A stretch of 44,685 nt of DNA from Spirogloea muscicola (GCA_009602725.1 WELB01000013.1:353855-398539), one strand, 5' to 3'; counted from the stretch's first letter, positions 12,201 to 22,620 are shown. A program made the numbers and translations. The notes: generated from the sequence alone by a model not told the origin.

Positions 12201-15200
12201 ACATGCTCTTTGTGAGTATAGACAACGTATACAAATGCCCCAACTGGGAAATGACAGGAATATGTGCAAGGACCAACCTACCCTCGTCTACGTACATGCG
12301 GGGTCCAGGTTCTCTGTCAGATCCAATGGAGCTGCTTGTTTGTGTATGACTGGCCTGCTCTTTGGCGTTCCTCCTCACCATTTGTCAATTTAAGACATAC
12401 AAGCAAGACTGAGCGTATATTTTTGTGATGGTCAAGTTGTCGCTACCTGCAAACAGCCCCATTCAAGCATAACTCTTGCTTCCTGCAGGATATGTTGAAG
12501 CAGTTTTCTTTGCAGAGACTATGATTGAGCATGCAGCAAAAAGCATCAACATGCCAGCCCACGAGTTCAAATACATGAACATGTACGAGAGAGGCGATGT
12601 CATCCCCACGAAGCAGAGTCTAAGTTACTGCAACGCTAAGATGGTGTTTGAGAAAATGAAGGTATCTGTAACGCTAGTGCAACTTTCTCAGGGTTCCTAA
12701 CCAGGAGATCTCCGACCTGCAGAAATGTAGCTTGTGTCGGACTTTACACCCTGTTTGAGTGCAGGCGCTGATGCTATCTGCGAGGTGCAATTTGCATGCT
12801 GGCCCACATCTTAGACAAACAGGTCATAGATGGATGTTATCACCACAAAGAGAAATAGAATGAAAGTCCAGAGCTCATGGTTGAAAATCTCACTTCTGCA
12901 GCCTTCTGCATTGTGTGCTTGCTCCACTCGGACAGAATGACAGCAACTACGAGAGCAGGTCGAAGGATGTGGAAAGGTACAACAATGGCAGTCGATGGGT
13001 GAAGAGGGGCATCAACATGATGCCTGTCAGATTCTCTGCTGCCTGGCATTTCTTGCAATATACAGCGATGGTGAACGTGTACCCAGATGGAAGTGTGGTG
13101 GTGCACCAATCAGGCATCGAATGTGGTCAGGGCCTTGATGTCAAAGTCGCGCAGGTACCTCATTTGTGGCCCCTCCCATTTCGTTCCTGCTCCGTTGGGA
13201 ATACTCGTCTCTTAAGTAAAGAATGCCAATCTTAATTTCCAGCTTTGGAGCTGTTGAAATTGTCTTTTCCTGGCACCATGACCAATAGACTGCTTCCTTG
13301 GCTGGTCCCTGTAGGTAGCAGCGTTGACTCTGGGCATGGCGGCAGGCGGCGGCGTGCCCCTGGAGAAGATTCGGGTCGAAGCTGTTGACACAAATGTTGC
13401 CAGCAATGGTTCCTGTACTGGGGGTTCGGTGACCTCTGAGCTCAATGCCATGGCTGTTCGGGTATTCTTTCCCTATCCAGAGTAAAAGGAGACTTGGGAC
13501 TCAGCAATTACCAGAAGATGATGAAGTTATGAGTCCCAATACGTTGTCAGATATCGTTCAAAGGCTTCACGTTCTAGCCGCAACTATATGGGAGGGGCAC
13601 AGATTGAGCATGGGTGTTCATGAACTCTCTTTGCCGCTTGTCAGGAAGCTTGCAAAATCATCGTAAAGCGTCTCGAGGTTGTTGCTGCCATGATGGCTAT
13701 ACATGGTGGAGATCAGCCAGCATGGGAGGAGCTGGTTTACAATGCTGTTGTTGCAGGGGTAGATCTTCAGGCTCGAAGTCGCATCCATCCCCCCCAAAGC
13801 AAGGATGGCACTTTTCAGTATGTCAATTTGCTGCAATACTTTGTAGTCCTGCTTGGATGCAGTTGTCATGTCAAACCACCACTTGGACCACGGCTCTTGG
13901 GAAAAGATTGGGTTTCCTATCCTCTGGTGTTGAGATCAAACATCTTATTTATACGACCCTTGAACCAGGTACATGTCTTATGGAGCAGCAGTCAGTGAGG
14001 TGGAGGTTGACATACTCACAGGTATGCAACTATCTTGTGGTCCTCACATGCATACTTGTCCTCGCATACATTCTTGACCATGCACAAGGCAACAAAGCTC
14101 TCCACATAATATAAATTTTGAAGGAATTTCAATGAAAGTGGTGAAGATGGTGGAATGGCAATGCTTGCTTGCTCGTTGTGCCACAGAATCTGGACAATTG
14201 AGAGTCTGCATGAGCAATGGAGGAGCATTAGAACGTCCTTGCGATTGGGGCTCCCAACATGCAGAATCTGATGTGCAAATTGGTCTTGGGAAACAGGCGA
14301 CACCCGGATTCTCCGTTCAGATGTATTACTGGATTGTGGCACAAGCTTAAACCCTGCAGTGGATGTAGGACAGGTTGGCAAATGCAAGCTTCCAATGACA
14401 TCTGAGGTCGACAGCTTCTGTAGAGGACGATCACCCCAGAAGCTTAGAGCTATGAAGCGCTCAGCTGACCTTGTCGTCTTTGAGTCAGATGAGACAGGCA
14501 GTTGCTTACAGGCATTTCTGCTGGCATGCAGGTCCATGGAGCGTTCATCATGGGCATCGGCTACTATCTGATGGAGGAATGTGCTTTTGACAATAACACC
14601 GGCAAGGTATATCCAGCAAGCCTGCAGCTCAACTTGCAGCTCAGTGCCCTGCCTTAAGCTGCACTTGGTCCAAGATTGTGCATGAGTATCCCAAGATTGT
14701 GCATGAGTATCCCAAGAGCTATCAACTGCAGAACATTGAAATTTCCAGGGCTCGTGAACCTGCAGTAACCCAACCACTTTGCACGTTGTCAAGGCCAGTC
14801 CTTAAAGACCAGTTCGCAAATGATAAACAATTCAGCAGCTCCTGACACTGTCATAAGCATAGGTCAAGTTTTGTGGGCTTCCATTCAGCTGCTGACTGAT
14901 GACACTTGGGAGTACAAAGTGGCACTGAGCAAGGACATCCCACGAGACTTTAGGGTGGCACTCCTTCGAAATTCAGCAAATCCTTCTGGATTTTTACGCT
15001 CCAAGGTCAGATGCTCAGAGGCATGGAAATATTTACATGTTTCCAAGACACTGTCTTCCTGTTCTTGTACTGTCAATAACACTGAAGTATCCTAGTTCAT
15101 CATGCGTGTGTGACGGCTTTATACCTGGTAGCCGATGCTTGACATCTGACTTGGTTTGACAAAATTCTGGAGAACCTCCTCTTGGACTTGCTGCCAGGTA

Positions 15201-15543
15201 TGTTGGTGACTACCTCGTCTCGTTTCAAGGAACTTGCAAGTAGTGCCTGACGTACTTTTGTATCACTTGATCTCATTCCACACATAAGAGTCGATGTTGA
15301 GCATGCTGTCCACTTGTCATTCGCAATGAGTCGTCATTTCTGGGCATCCAGTGATGATAGCAGTTGATTTCTTGCAGTGTGCTGATAGCGGTCGCAATGG
15401 CATTATCTGCGGCGCGTGCCGAGTCTGGTGATGCCTCGTGGGTGCCTCTCAGCGCACCAGCAACTGTTGAGAAGGTGGCTTTGGCTACGCCTGTCAGTCT
15501 GAAAGACCTTCTGAATGACCTCTCTAACTGCCTTGGGGCTTAG
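6280..15543 (+). CDS. Aldehyde oxidase, plant-type molybdenum hydroxylase
   Basis: Oxidises aldehydes to carboxylic acids using two 2Fe-2S clusters, FAD and molybdenum cofactor. Exon 1 (6280-6654) carries the plant ferredoxin-like cluster (CAQGGCGAC) and CGFCTPGF. The CTGYRPI motif follows at 7203. The FAD domain has PLVRNVGSVSGNLV (7913 on). The Mo domain has YPVSKPISKLSAAIQ, TTGESIYTDD, NRVGGAYGAK, ARTNLPSSTYMRGPG, ECGQGLDV, and GAFIMGIGYYLMEE (14532-14606). Exons: 6280-6654, 6946-7031, 7203-7656, 7913-8249, 8516-8619, 8811-8978, 9382-9423, 9563-9619, 9749-9939, 10139-10217, 10439-10568, 10800-10849, 10968-11078, 11166-11231, 11497-11634, 11869-11967, 12164-12308, 12489-12661, 12936-13154, 13315-13461, 13645-13817, 13969-14021, 14297-14373, 14532-14606, 14889-15005, about 15166-15197, 15378-15543. 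The model gives about 1,287 aa, close to the family length. The SIGGN-type FAD segment and SGEPP favour aldehyde oxidase over xanthine dehydrogenase. Oddities: a GC donor at 11635 and no AG acceptor before 15166. A TGTAA motif at 15644 may be the polyadenylation signal. Confidence 0.9.
9098..9250 (+). repeat. Imperfect tandem duplication inside an aldehyde oxidase intron
   Basis: Two copies of about 70-80 bp lie side by side in the intron between exons 8811-8978 and 9382-9423. Both contain GCCCTCTC or GCCCTCCC, then AGCTCTTCCC, TTTCTTTTCATAGT and a CT-rich end near CTTCCTG. The copies start near 9098 and 9178. They are pyrimidine-rich on the + strand and have no coding content. Confidence 0.75.
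14670..14711 (+). repeat. 21-bp perfect tandem duplication in an aldehyde oxidase intron
   Basis: The unit CCAAGATTGTGCATGAGTATC occurs at 14670-14690 and again at 14691-14711. It lies in the intron after exon 14532-14606 and is probably a recent slippage event. Confidence 0.9.
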
Positions 15544-16439
15544 AGAGGAGTTACTGGTCTGCTGTTCTCGCTATTCACTTAGACGAGCTAACTAGAAGCA
15601 CAGGTACTTGGAAGCTTCATCGCTGCAGCCTCACCTTAGCTCATGTAAATAAGTATAGCAATAACACTCTGGTCGGTTTGAAGCCGCATTGGTCACTGTG
15701 AACTGCTGGACGAGAATCTACAACCAGTCAAGAAGCTCCCTTCTGTCATGTTCAACCAACACAAGAAGCAGCAGGTAATTGTGGAGGCTGATCAGTCAAT
15801 GACTGCGATGATCATCAAGGTCCAACCAAGAAGCTAACCTCATAAGCTTTCCTCTCATCTTTACCATTGGTCAAATCTCACTCACGCAGGCAATAGCAGA
15901 GTGAGTGTGCAGGCACACTTGTAGGATGATTGCACACGGCAGCCTAAGGCTAATTGCTCACCCAAAATTGATCAGGTCGAACTGTCGGCAGGGTACTTGC
16001 GGACGTGCCATATTATCAAACCAGTAAGGAACAACACAATCAACCATGAGTAGATGGGCGTCTAGATAAATTGAAAGACGACCGTTGAACATCGACAACA
16101 CTTCAGCAGGTGTGACACGCTTACATCAATGCAAACCTAGACGTTGACAACACCAACTGTACAGCAATGGTTGCTACCTGGCCGATGCAGCCAACGCTGG
16201 AGAGCACTGCCTTCAGACACATCCAAAAGGAAACCTGGTATGAACTTTCAGACCACACAAACCCCGTCCCCATTCTCACGCTTGCTCGCGGCAATGTGCG
16301 CTACTGCTCAATGCTGCTTCAGGGCCCTGCAGGGATGAAGAAGTGAGCTCTACCAGAGGGGGCGAGTGCTATGACAATCGACAACAAGGTCCGAAAGGGT
16401 CGAAAAGTGCTGAAAGACAGAAATTATTACTTAGTGACC
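15544..16439. other. Intergenic, no gene seen
   Basis: Only short ORFs without family motifs are present between the aldehyde oxidase stop and the first repeat. The region has ordinary base composition and no clear repeat or RNA gene was recognised. Confidence 0.5.
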
Positions 16440-16560
16440 TCTACTTATCGGCCGCAAGTCACAAAAGACTAGCCGCCGGAAAGCAGTCACCTTGACGAAA
16501 GCCAGAGGCTGCAGCTAGAGCACGGCCAGCACAAAGCACGCAGTTGCAAGGCGTTGGCCC
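16440..16560 (-). mobile_element. Fragment of an RLE-type retrotransposon 3' end (minus strand)
   Basis: The reverse translation gives CAGRALAAASGFRQGDCFPAAS, with short flanks. It is the same C-terminal peptide found at 23590-23660 (AGRALAAASSFRQGDSFPAA) and 37260-37310 (AGRALAAASGFRQGDVFPPA). Only this terminal stretch is recognisable, so the copy is heavily truncated. The adjoining 16725-16855 resembles the right half of the foldback element at 33.5 kb (shared GGGAGGCCAAT and GTGAGCACA). Confidence 0.75.
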
Positions 16561-17719
16561 GAAATGGGATGCCGAATAGCTCCCCCGCAGGGCAGGTGCC
16601 AGGAACGTGGCGGGCAAGCGGGCGGCTGCCGTCAGCGGTGAGGGGCGGCAGTCGCCGGCGCCCTTTGGGGCGTTGACCGCGGGCGCCGTCCCCCGACGGC
16701 GGGAAACCATAAGAAGAGGAGAAGACGCCCGGTGCTCATGAAATTGAAAGGGAGGCCAATACTAGCCTTACAAATAATGTCCAGTTAACTGGGTGATGAG
16801 CTGGCTAGGGGGGACACTATTATCCCCGAGTGAGCACAAGCATTAGTTGACAAGCTATACGGAGGCGCCAAAAGCAGCGACTGTTGAAGGAGCAGCTCGT
16901 TGGGGAGCTGGCCGTCGCAGCCGAGAGCTACCCGACCGTGAGGAGGCGATCGCCCCGCATCCCGGCCACTCGCCGTGGCCGCTGGCCAGACGGAGACCGC
17001 CGCCGCCGCCGCCGCCAGAGACGGCGGCGACGGCTGCGCGCCAGCGTCGGCGCTCCATGCTCTGCTCAGGTGCGAGGCCCCTTCTCCACTCCCAGCTTTT
17101 GGCACAATGCCGCAGAGAGCTGAAGCTGAGTGGCGGCTACTGCCTTTATGAGGCCCTGCGTGGCGGCTCGATCGGCCACCTACGGACCCTGCATTCCCCG
17201 TCAGACGCGTCTCTCTGAGCTGAGAGCGTGTCGCGTGAACGCGTGCAGCAGCAGTCACCCTGCCTGCTGCGGCTTCACCTTTGGCATAGCTCCATCACTC
17301 TTCATGAGCAAGCATTGCTCTGGAGAAGTGAATCCTTGCCAGGAAATCTACGCTGCCTCCTGCAGCTGCTGGACTGAGACTGACAGACTGTACCTTGACT
17401 CCATCCGCTGTGTCTCCCCCTGCGATTGTAAGCATGTTGCAAAGATGTGTAGTTAACAATGTAGCTTATATACTGCAGGCATGGGGATGCCTTGTGACCC
17501 CGAGTTCCTGCCAAGGGAGACGACTTAGAGCTCACGTATCAGGTCTAGAGGCAGTAACTTTTGAACTTTGTGCACCTTCTGGCAGCAGTAGCTTTCATTC
17601 ACGACTCTGGCCCCAACTTCACCCAATTAACTACGTTAGCTAAATGTGGGAACACTGATAATCTGAAATCTGAGTCACAATACGCCTTGTGCAAGTCGCA
17701 GAGTATCTTGCACAGCAAG
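16561..17719. other. GC-rich then mixed region upstream of the pectate lyase, no confirmed gene
   Basis: Segment 16860-17220 is GC-rich and open in several frames on both strands, as expected from composition alone. A cysteine-rich ORF (17130-17427 on +, then a possible GTAAGC donor) could be an exon, but I found no matching downstream exon and do not recognise it. The pectate lyase model does not need this region. Confidence 0.35.
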
Positions 17720-20483
17720 ATGGCACACTTTCTTCTTGCCGCTCTTGCTATCAACATCTTCATGACAACCATAGGTCCAAATGCAAAACATCTCTCACTA
17801 GCGAATGTTACAACTAGCATGCCTCCTGCTATCAAAATTCGTAATTGCCAACATTGGAGATCAGGCTCAGGCTGAGGCATGTGGTTGATGTCAAAGCAGC
17901 TGCAATGTAGACATTTGCTGTCAGCGGCAGCCCAACATATTGAAGCCGAAGACCTTAGCTCCAGCAGTGCACTGCTCAGTTGTTATGCTTCATGCACCTT
18001 ATGGTCCTTACTGTGTCAGACGCACGTACTTCATGGCTTGCAGGAGCACAATCACCTGTGGACATCACATCTCGAATACTGAGTCAGATAGGTGCTGCTG
18101 AATCAGCTCTCACAAGCTTTGTCACCCTCTCCATACCTGTGGCAGACTGCCAGGTGTGCCCGAGTTGCTGCGCAGTGTGTAGCCTCACGCGAGCTCTGCA
18201 CTCTTATCTACGTTATTGATCTTATGCAGCTGTCGGAGGCTGGCTGCATGTCAGTACAAAATCTGCCTCTGTGGTCTGCATGCAGGAAGCTGTGCCTGCC
18301 ACCTTAGGGGATCTTGATCAGACAATCTCTTTCCTGAACATCAAGAGCATCGGCCATGCTTACCAAAGCCTGCTGGCTGCGCAAACGGAGGTGAGATCCT
18401 CAATGGCTTCACTTTACTTCACTAACTACCACTTTGTCAGAGCTGTGGAGAGCATCTGATGTACGCTAAGAAGCAAAAACTGGACCTCAAATGCAAAGGA
18501 GGAGGCAAGCTAAGGAGACAACAAGGGCGCTCACTGCTTTGCAGACCCAGCTGTGTGCGAGCGCGCTCGCCGGCTTCCAGGGCCCCACTGCTGCATACGC
18601 CAGGTACTTCATCAACACGGCAGCTGTGGACATTGCCGGCGTCGCCAGCCTCCTGCCCCAGCTCGGGAGCGTTGTGCTGACCCCCAACCCACCGCCGCCG
18701 CCCATTCCTCCACCACTACCACCAATGCCTCCTCCCCCCCCTGGAACACTCCTGCCTCCTCCATCTCCGCCGCCTCCGCCGCTTCTGCTGCCTCCGCCGC
18801 CTCCGCAGCTTCCGCCGCCTCCGCCGCCGCTGCTTGTGTCGCCTCCACCAGGAGCTCCCCTGCCGCCCTCATCCCCAAGGCCCACGGGCCACCATAAGCC
18901 GCTCCCACCACCGTCGCCGCCACCTCCTCCCAGACCGCCTCCAAGGCCTCCTCCTCTGTCTCCACCGCCCCCCCCGAGCCCTCCGCCACTATTCCCGATC
19001 CTCCCTGCCACACCTCCGCCCCCACCAGATTGCCCTTTCCGAGCTCTGGGGGCAGGGCAGAACTTGGTCAAATGCGCCATGGGTTTTGCCACTGGCACTC
19101 GTGGTGGCTACCAAAAGACGAGATACGTGGTCACGGACCCCTCCGACAATGCTCAAACAGTCAAAGAAGGGACGCTGCGCTGGGGCATAGCTAATCTGGA
19201 TAAGGGAGTGTATATTACGTTCGCCAGGTCCATGACCATCACCCTCCAGGCAAGGCTGTTCCTCAGCTCGTACACCACCGTTGACGGAAGGGGGGCTAAG
19301 GTGGTGCTACTGAAGAATGGTCTTGTTGTGGAGAACATCCAGCATGTTATCATTCACAACATAGAGGTCGGAGACGTGCTCGGTGACAGTGATGTAATAC
19401 CAATCAGAAGCTCCAGGCAAGTACTATTGTCTTTGTCGACTTGCAGTGGAAGCGATGATTTATTGTGCTGGAAAATTAACGACTCACTATAATTTCTCCA
19501 AGCTGATGCGAGAGCAACTCAAGTTGGACATTGACATCAGGATGATGTTCCTGCAATCATAATGCAACTTCAGGATGGTCTGGGTGGACCACTGTCGCAT
19601 CTACAATGCATCCCGAGGTACCGTTGACGTCGTTATCGGCAGCACAGACGTGACTATCTCAAATAATTTCATCCACAACGGCGTCTCCCCGTATGCAACC
19701 CTTCTAGGAGCCTCGGACACGGTATGAGATGGTTTGATGCACTGTTTGTGTAGCCTTGACATGTGGATGGATGAAGTTCATCCATGTCCTATAGTCTTGG
19801 TCTTACATCGTACCACACCAATTCAGAAGCAAGGGGCAGCTGTCATCATTTTCAGCATTTGTTGACTCAGACAATATCGAGAGAGCTGTTTCATTGTGGT
19901 GCAGGACCGCATTGACAACAACCTAAGAGTAACTGTCTACAGAAATTGGTATGCCAACAACAACCAGCGGCAGCCCCACTGCCGGCGGGGCAGGTGCCAT
20001 GTTGCCAATAACGTGTACACCAATTGGGCTTACTATTGCCTTGGTGGCCGTGTGTTTGCAAATATGAAGTCCCAAAGCAACATATACTTTGCTGGTGAGC
20101 TACTTGCTCGAGACTTGCCTTATGCATGGGCTCCATGTTCTAGATTGGAGCTCTTCAAGCCCATAAGTATGCAACCTACCTCCAACGCCCTTGTGAATCT
20201 AGACATCAGGTAGTGACTGCTTACAGACATTTTGTTGCCTGTTGGCTACTGCGCAGGGCCCGTTACGAAGGAAGTGACGCCGTGGTTCAGTAAAGCCCTC
20301 ACCACGCCCGGGTTTGACCGCACCGCCACCATTCTCTCCTTTGGTGACCTACTCCTTAATGGGGCCACCTTCCACCAGTTTCCGGGAACTACGTTTACAA
20401 CGCCTTACCAGCTTCCCCTTCATGTTGCGGACTACACGCTCCTCAAATTTGTCATGATAAATGTCGGTCCTCATACAAGCTAA
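17720..20483 (+). CDS. Secreted pectate lyase (polysaccharide lyase family 1) with N-terminal domain and proline-rich linker
   Basis: Pectate lyases cleave polygalacturonate by beta-elimination outside the cell (family knowledge). Seven exons join in frame: 17720-17774, 18044-18153, 18286-18390, 18545-19416, 19574-19721, 19905-20094 and 20257-20483, giving 568 aa. The first exon encodes a signal-peptide-like start, MAHFLLAALAINIFMTTIG. An uncharacterised region of about 130 residues follows. Next comes a linker of about 105 residues made of PPPP/PPSP/PLPP runs (18680-19035), like hydroxyproline-rich wall glycoproteins of green algae. The lyase domain contains TLRWGI, TVDGRGAKVVL, VWVDHCRIYNASRGTVDVV, DVTISNN, LGASDT and QRQPHCRRGRCHVANNVY, whose R-x-P-x-x-R fits the catalytic arginine motif. 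The intron after 19416 uses a GC donor (AG|GCAAGT). The phase 1 join from the signal exon to 18044 is the reason for choosing ATG 17720. Confidence 0.85.
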
Positions 20484-20571
20484 CAATCCGTACATGGTAC
20501 TCCTGTGCTTACAGCTTATTGGGCTTTTGCCAGCAGCTTGAAGGGGCCTTTGTATTGATCTCAATGTAGGA

Positions 20572-20628
20572 CAAGGTCCTCAAATTAGATTAAGGACTAG
20601 CAAGGTCCTCAAGAAGATTGAGGACTAG
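20572..20628. repeat. Two-copy direct repeat with internal hairpin, 3' of the pectate lyase
   Basis: CAAGGTCCTCAA-N-GATTRAGGACTAG occurs at 20572-20600 and 20601-20628. The second copy holds a perfect 8-bp stem, GTCCTCAA/TTGAGGAC, around a GAAGA loop. It lies about 90 bp after the pectate lyase stop, so it could fall in the 3' UTR. Confidence 0.8.
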
Positions 20629-20754
20629 CAGGATCTCCTTACTTTCAAGCTTTCTAGGACAATTCAGAAGCATGCACTCATGCGTTTCTACCAGCATCAG
20701 CTTCAACAATTGTCAAGCGTGAGGGCGCTTTGGCATTACAGCGCATTTCAGCCC

Positions 20755-21335
20755 TTTCAGACCTTGTCAACTCATTCTTTTTGGCTTTCACAGCCCTTGC
20801 CAACTCTGGATCAGCTCACTTGCTTTTCTTGTAGATTCCTCTGCCTTGCATTGGAAGAGCTATGTTGAGGCCCTCTCCTGGAAGCGTCGTTCTTCTACAC
20901 TGGAGCCAAAGCATGCAAATACGTGTTTAAGACCGGGAGTAAGAAGAACATCTGACAGGTAAGAAGGTAACAAAATGGACCTCACAACTGAAGTGGGACT
21001 TTAGTCAGACCTTGTCCATTTCTTTGGGCGGGCCTCTCGCAGCCATTGCTGTCAATTTGGAATAGCTGTTTCCTTCCTAGTACCCGATGAGAAACAGCTC
21101 TTCCGATGGAAAGAGAGGAAGACTTTTTCATTAGAGGGCGATGGCTATGATTGGCCAGCCGGGACAGAAGGATATTAGGCAAATGGCTGTGAGAGGCCAG
21201 CCTAGAAGAGATGAATAAGAGGGACATATTTCCAGCAGATTGGCGATGGCTTTCATCGGCCAGCCCAGGAAGAAGAAGAAAGAATGAACAAGGTCTGTGA
21301 GGGCTGGGGGTGTGCTGGGCGCTGAATGCCTCCTA
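20755..21335. repeat. Array of degraded retrotransposon 3' tails in both orientations
   Basis: The + strand carries ACCTTGTCAACTCATTC-TTTT-GGC-TTTCACAGCCCTTGCC near 20762 and GACCTTGTCCATTTCTTTGGGC-GGGCC near 21007. From 21139 to 21300 the minus strand carries at least three GGCTGGCC units spaced about 50-60 bp apart, ending in a reverse-complement GAACAAGGTC near 21286. These match the tail of the RLE-type retrotransposon family described elsewhere in the window. No coding sequence is left. Confidence 0.65.
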
Positions 21336-21339
21336 GCCA

Positions 21340-21905
21340 CTTTTGTCTATGTGCCTACAGCGGTCCCAGGCGATTGCTCTGCATCGCCGGGCTCGTCGCG
21401 CCCTTGCAGCAGCCTCTGGCTTGCGCAGCGGGGTTGTTCTTCCTCCCCCGAGGGATAGTTTGGGGATAGTTTCCCGGCAGCTAGTCTGTCGGGAAACTAT
21501 CCCCAGCAGCCCTAAACCCGGCAGCTAGTCTGTCGGATGTGAAGCTCCTCACTCGTAACTACTAAGCGGTCCATCCTCCCCCGTTCTGCGCTAGCCTCTT
21601 CAGGCCCCGCAGTCGCTGCTTAGCTCGTAATTTGGCCCCTTCGAACCTTGTCAATTCTTTTCGGGCTGGCTTCTCACAGCCCTTGCCCCCATTGGGAGAG
21701 CCACTTCTTCTTTCTAGTCTGTCGTATTTGCGGCTCCTCACTCGTAACTCCTGAGTGGTTCATCCTCCCCCGTTCTGCCATAGCCTCTTCAGGCCCCGAA
21801 GTCGCTGCTTAGCTCGTAGTTTGGCCCCTACGAACCTTGTCAATTCTTTTTGGGCTGGCTTCTCACAGCCCTTGCCCCCATTGGGAGAGCCACTTCTTTC
21901 TCCCC
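21340..21905 (+). mobile_element. RLE-type retrotransposon 3' end followed by two tandem 3' tails
   Basis: A remnant of the C-terminal peptide (ALHRRARRALAAASGLRSG) at 21370-21440 is followed by the element's 3' flank. The flank reads CGGCAGCTAGTCTGTCGGAT, CTCCTCACTCGTAACT, CATCCTCCCCCGTTCTG, CTCTTCAGGCCCCG, CGAACCTTGTCAATTC, and the hairpin GGGCTGGCTTCTCACAGCCC (21663-21682). The whole flank is then repeated from about 21716, with a second hairpin at 21852-21871. The second tail has no coding part. It could come from tandem insertion, template jumping or duplication; the sequence does not decide between them. Confidence 0.8.
21462..21504. repeat. Perfect 15-bp inverted repeat
   Basis: GGGGATAGTTTCCCG (21462-21476) pairs perfectly with CGGGAAACTATCCCC (21490-21504) around a 13-base loop, GCAGCTAGTCTGT. 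The loop and left arm match the retrotransposon flank that elsewhere reads GGGGATAGTTTCCCGGCAGC (23631-23650). The right arm is an inverted piece of the same flank, so this copy is rearranged. Confidence 0.9.
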
Positions 21906-22554
21906 TCAGCTCATCTGACTTCCCTCCTGTAGACACGGGGGTACTAAGGGCCGATTTACACCGGGACGGACGGAGGGACGGAGGGGTACGTGTCGCGCAG
22001 TGTATGGAACGCCCGGCTTCACAACCTTGCGCGCCCGGACGCGGACGCGCGCCACGGAGGCGCCACATTGGCCGCTGACTAGGACGCCTCTTGCCCCCGT
22101 TTAGGACGAAACGGCTCTGTTTGCCACGAGGGCGGACGGAACTGGGCCCTCCTCTCGAGGAGGGCCGACCCCCGCCGCCCGCGTCCACCCCCTTCGGCCT
22201 GCCCGATAATGGACAGCACCCTCCCAAATGTAAGGTACACCGCCCTACACACGCAGTTAGGGTGAGCAGTCCTTGAGTTCGGCTTTAGGGACCAACCCAC
22301 TACACAGGCAAAGCACTAGCGCATAGGCGCAGCGGAAGACAGACCCCGTGGCGCCGCCGTCCGGCGGCGACTCCACCTTCTGGGCGCAGGCCGGCGCAGC
22401 AGGCCCCGCAGCAGAGTGCGGCGGCGGCTGCGGCGGCGAGCAGCGGCAAGGCTGCTCCTGGGCTTCACCGGTTCGAACTCCTTCGAGCCTCAGCCCCAAG
22501 GCTCTTCGTGCTTCCCCCGTGCCACCCCCCCTCCAGGGGTGTGAGCGGGTCGCC

Positions 22555-22620
22555 CCAAGGCCTGCCCTTGCGGCGGGCCCAAGGTCTGCCCTTGCGGCGG
22601 GCCCAAGGTCCCTCCTTGGC
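22555..22620. repeat. 24-bp tandem repeat, about 2.7 copies, inside element A
   Basis: CCAAGGCCTGCCCTTGCGGC-GGGC (22555-22578) is repeated with one change at 22579-22602, followed by a partial copy, CCAAGGTCCCTCCTTGG. It is GC-rich and open in several frames, so short ORFs here are not evidence of genes. Confidence 0.85.

Noticed and set aside
14016-14792. Minus-strand open frame of 258 codons
   Set aside because: It lies antisense to phase-consistent aldehyde oxidase exons (14297-14373, 14532-14606) and their introns, and its translation shows no motif.
18553-18897. + strand alanine/serine-rich ORF in another frame
   Set aside because: Same CCG/CTC low-complexity stretch read out of frame; no splice or domain support.
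18487-19098. Minus-strand glycine-rich ORF (GGGGG runs)
   Set aside because: It is the mirror image of the proline-codon repeats of the pectate lyase linker, whose reading frame continues into a recognised lyase domain.
21000-21335. Possible CRISPR-like or regularly spaced array
   Set aside because: The GGCTGGCC units are degenerate, unequally spaced and match retrotransposon tails in a eukaryotic context.
22400-22500. tRNA-like B box (GGTTCGAACTCC near 22470)
   Set aside because: No matching A box or cloverleaf arms could be drawn upstream; likely chance in GC-rich transposon DNA.
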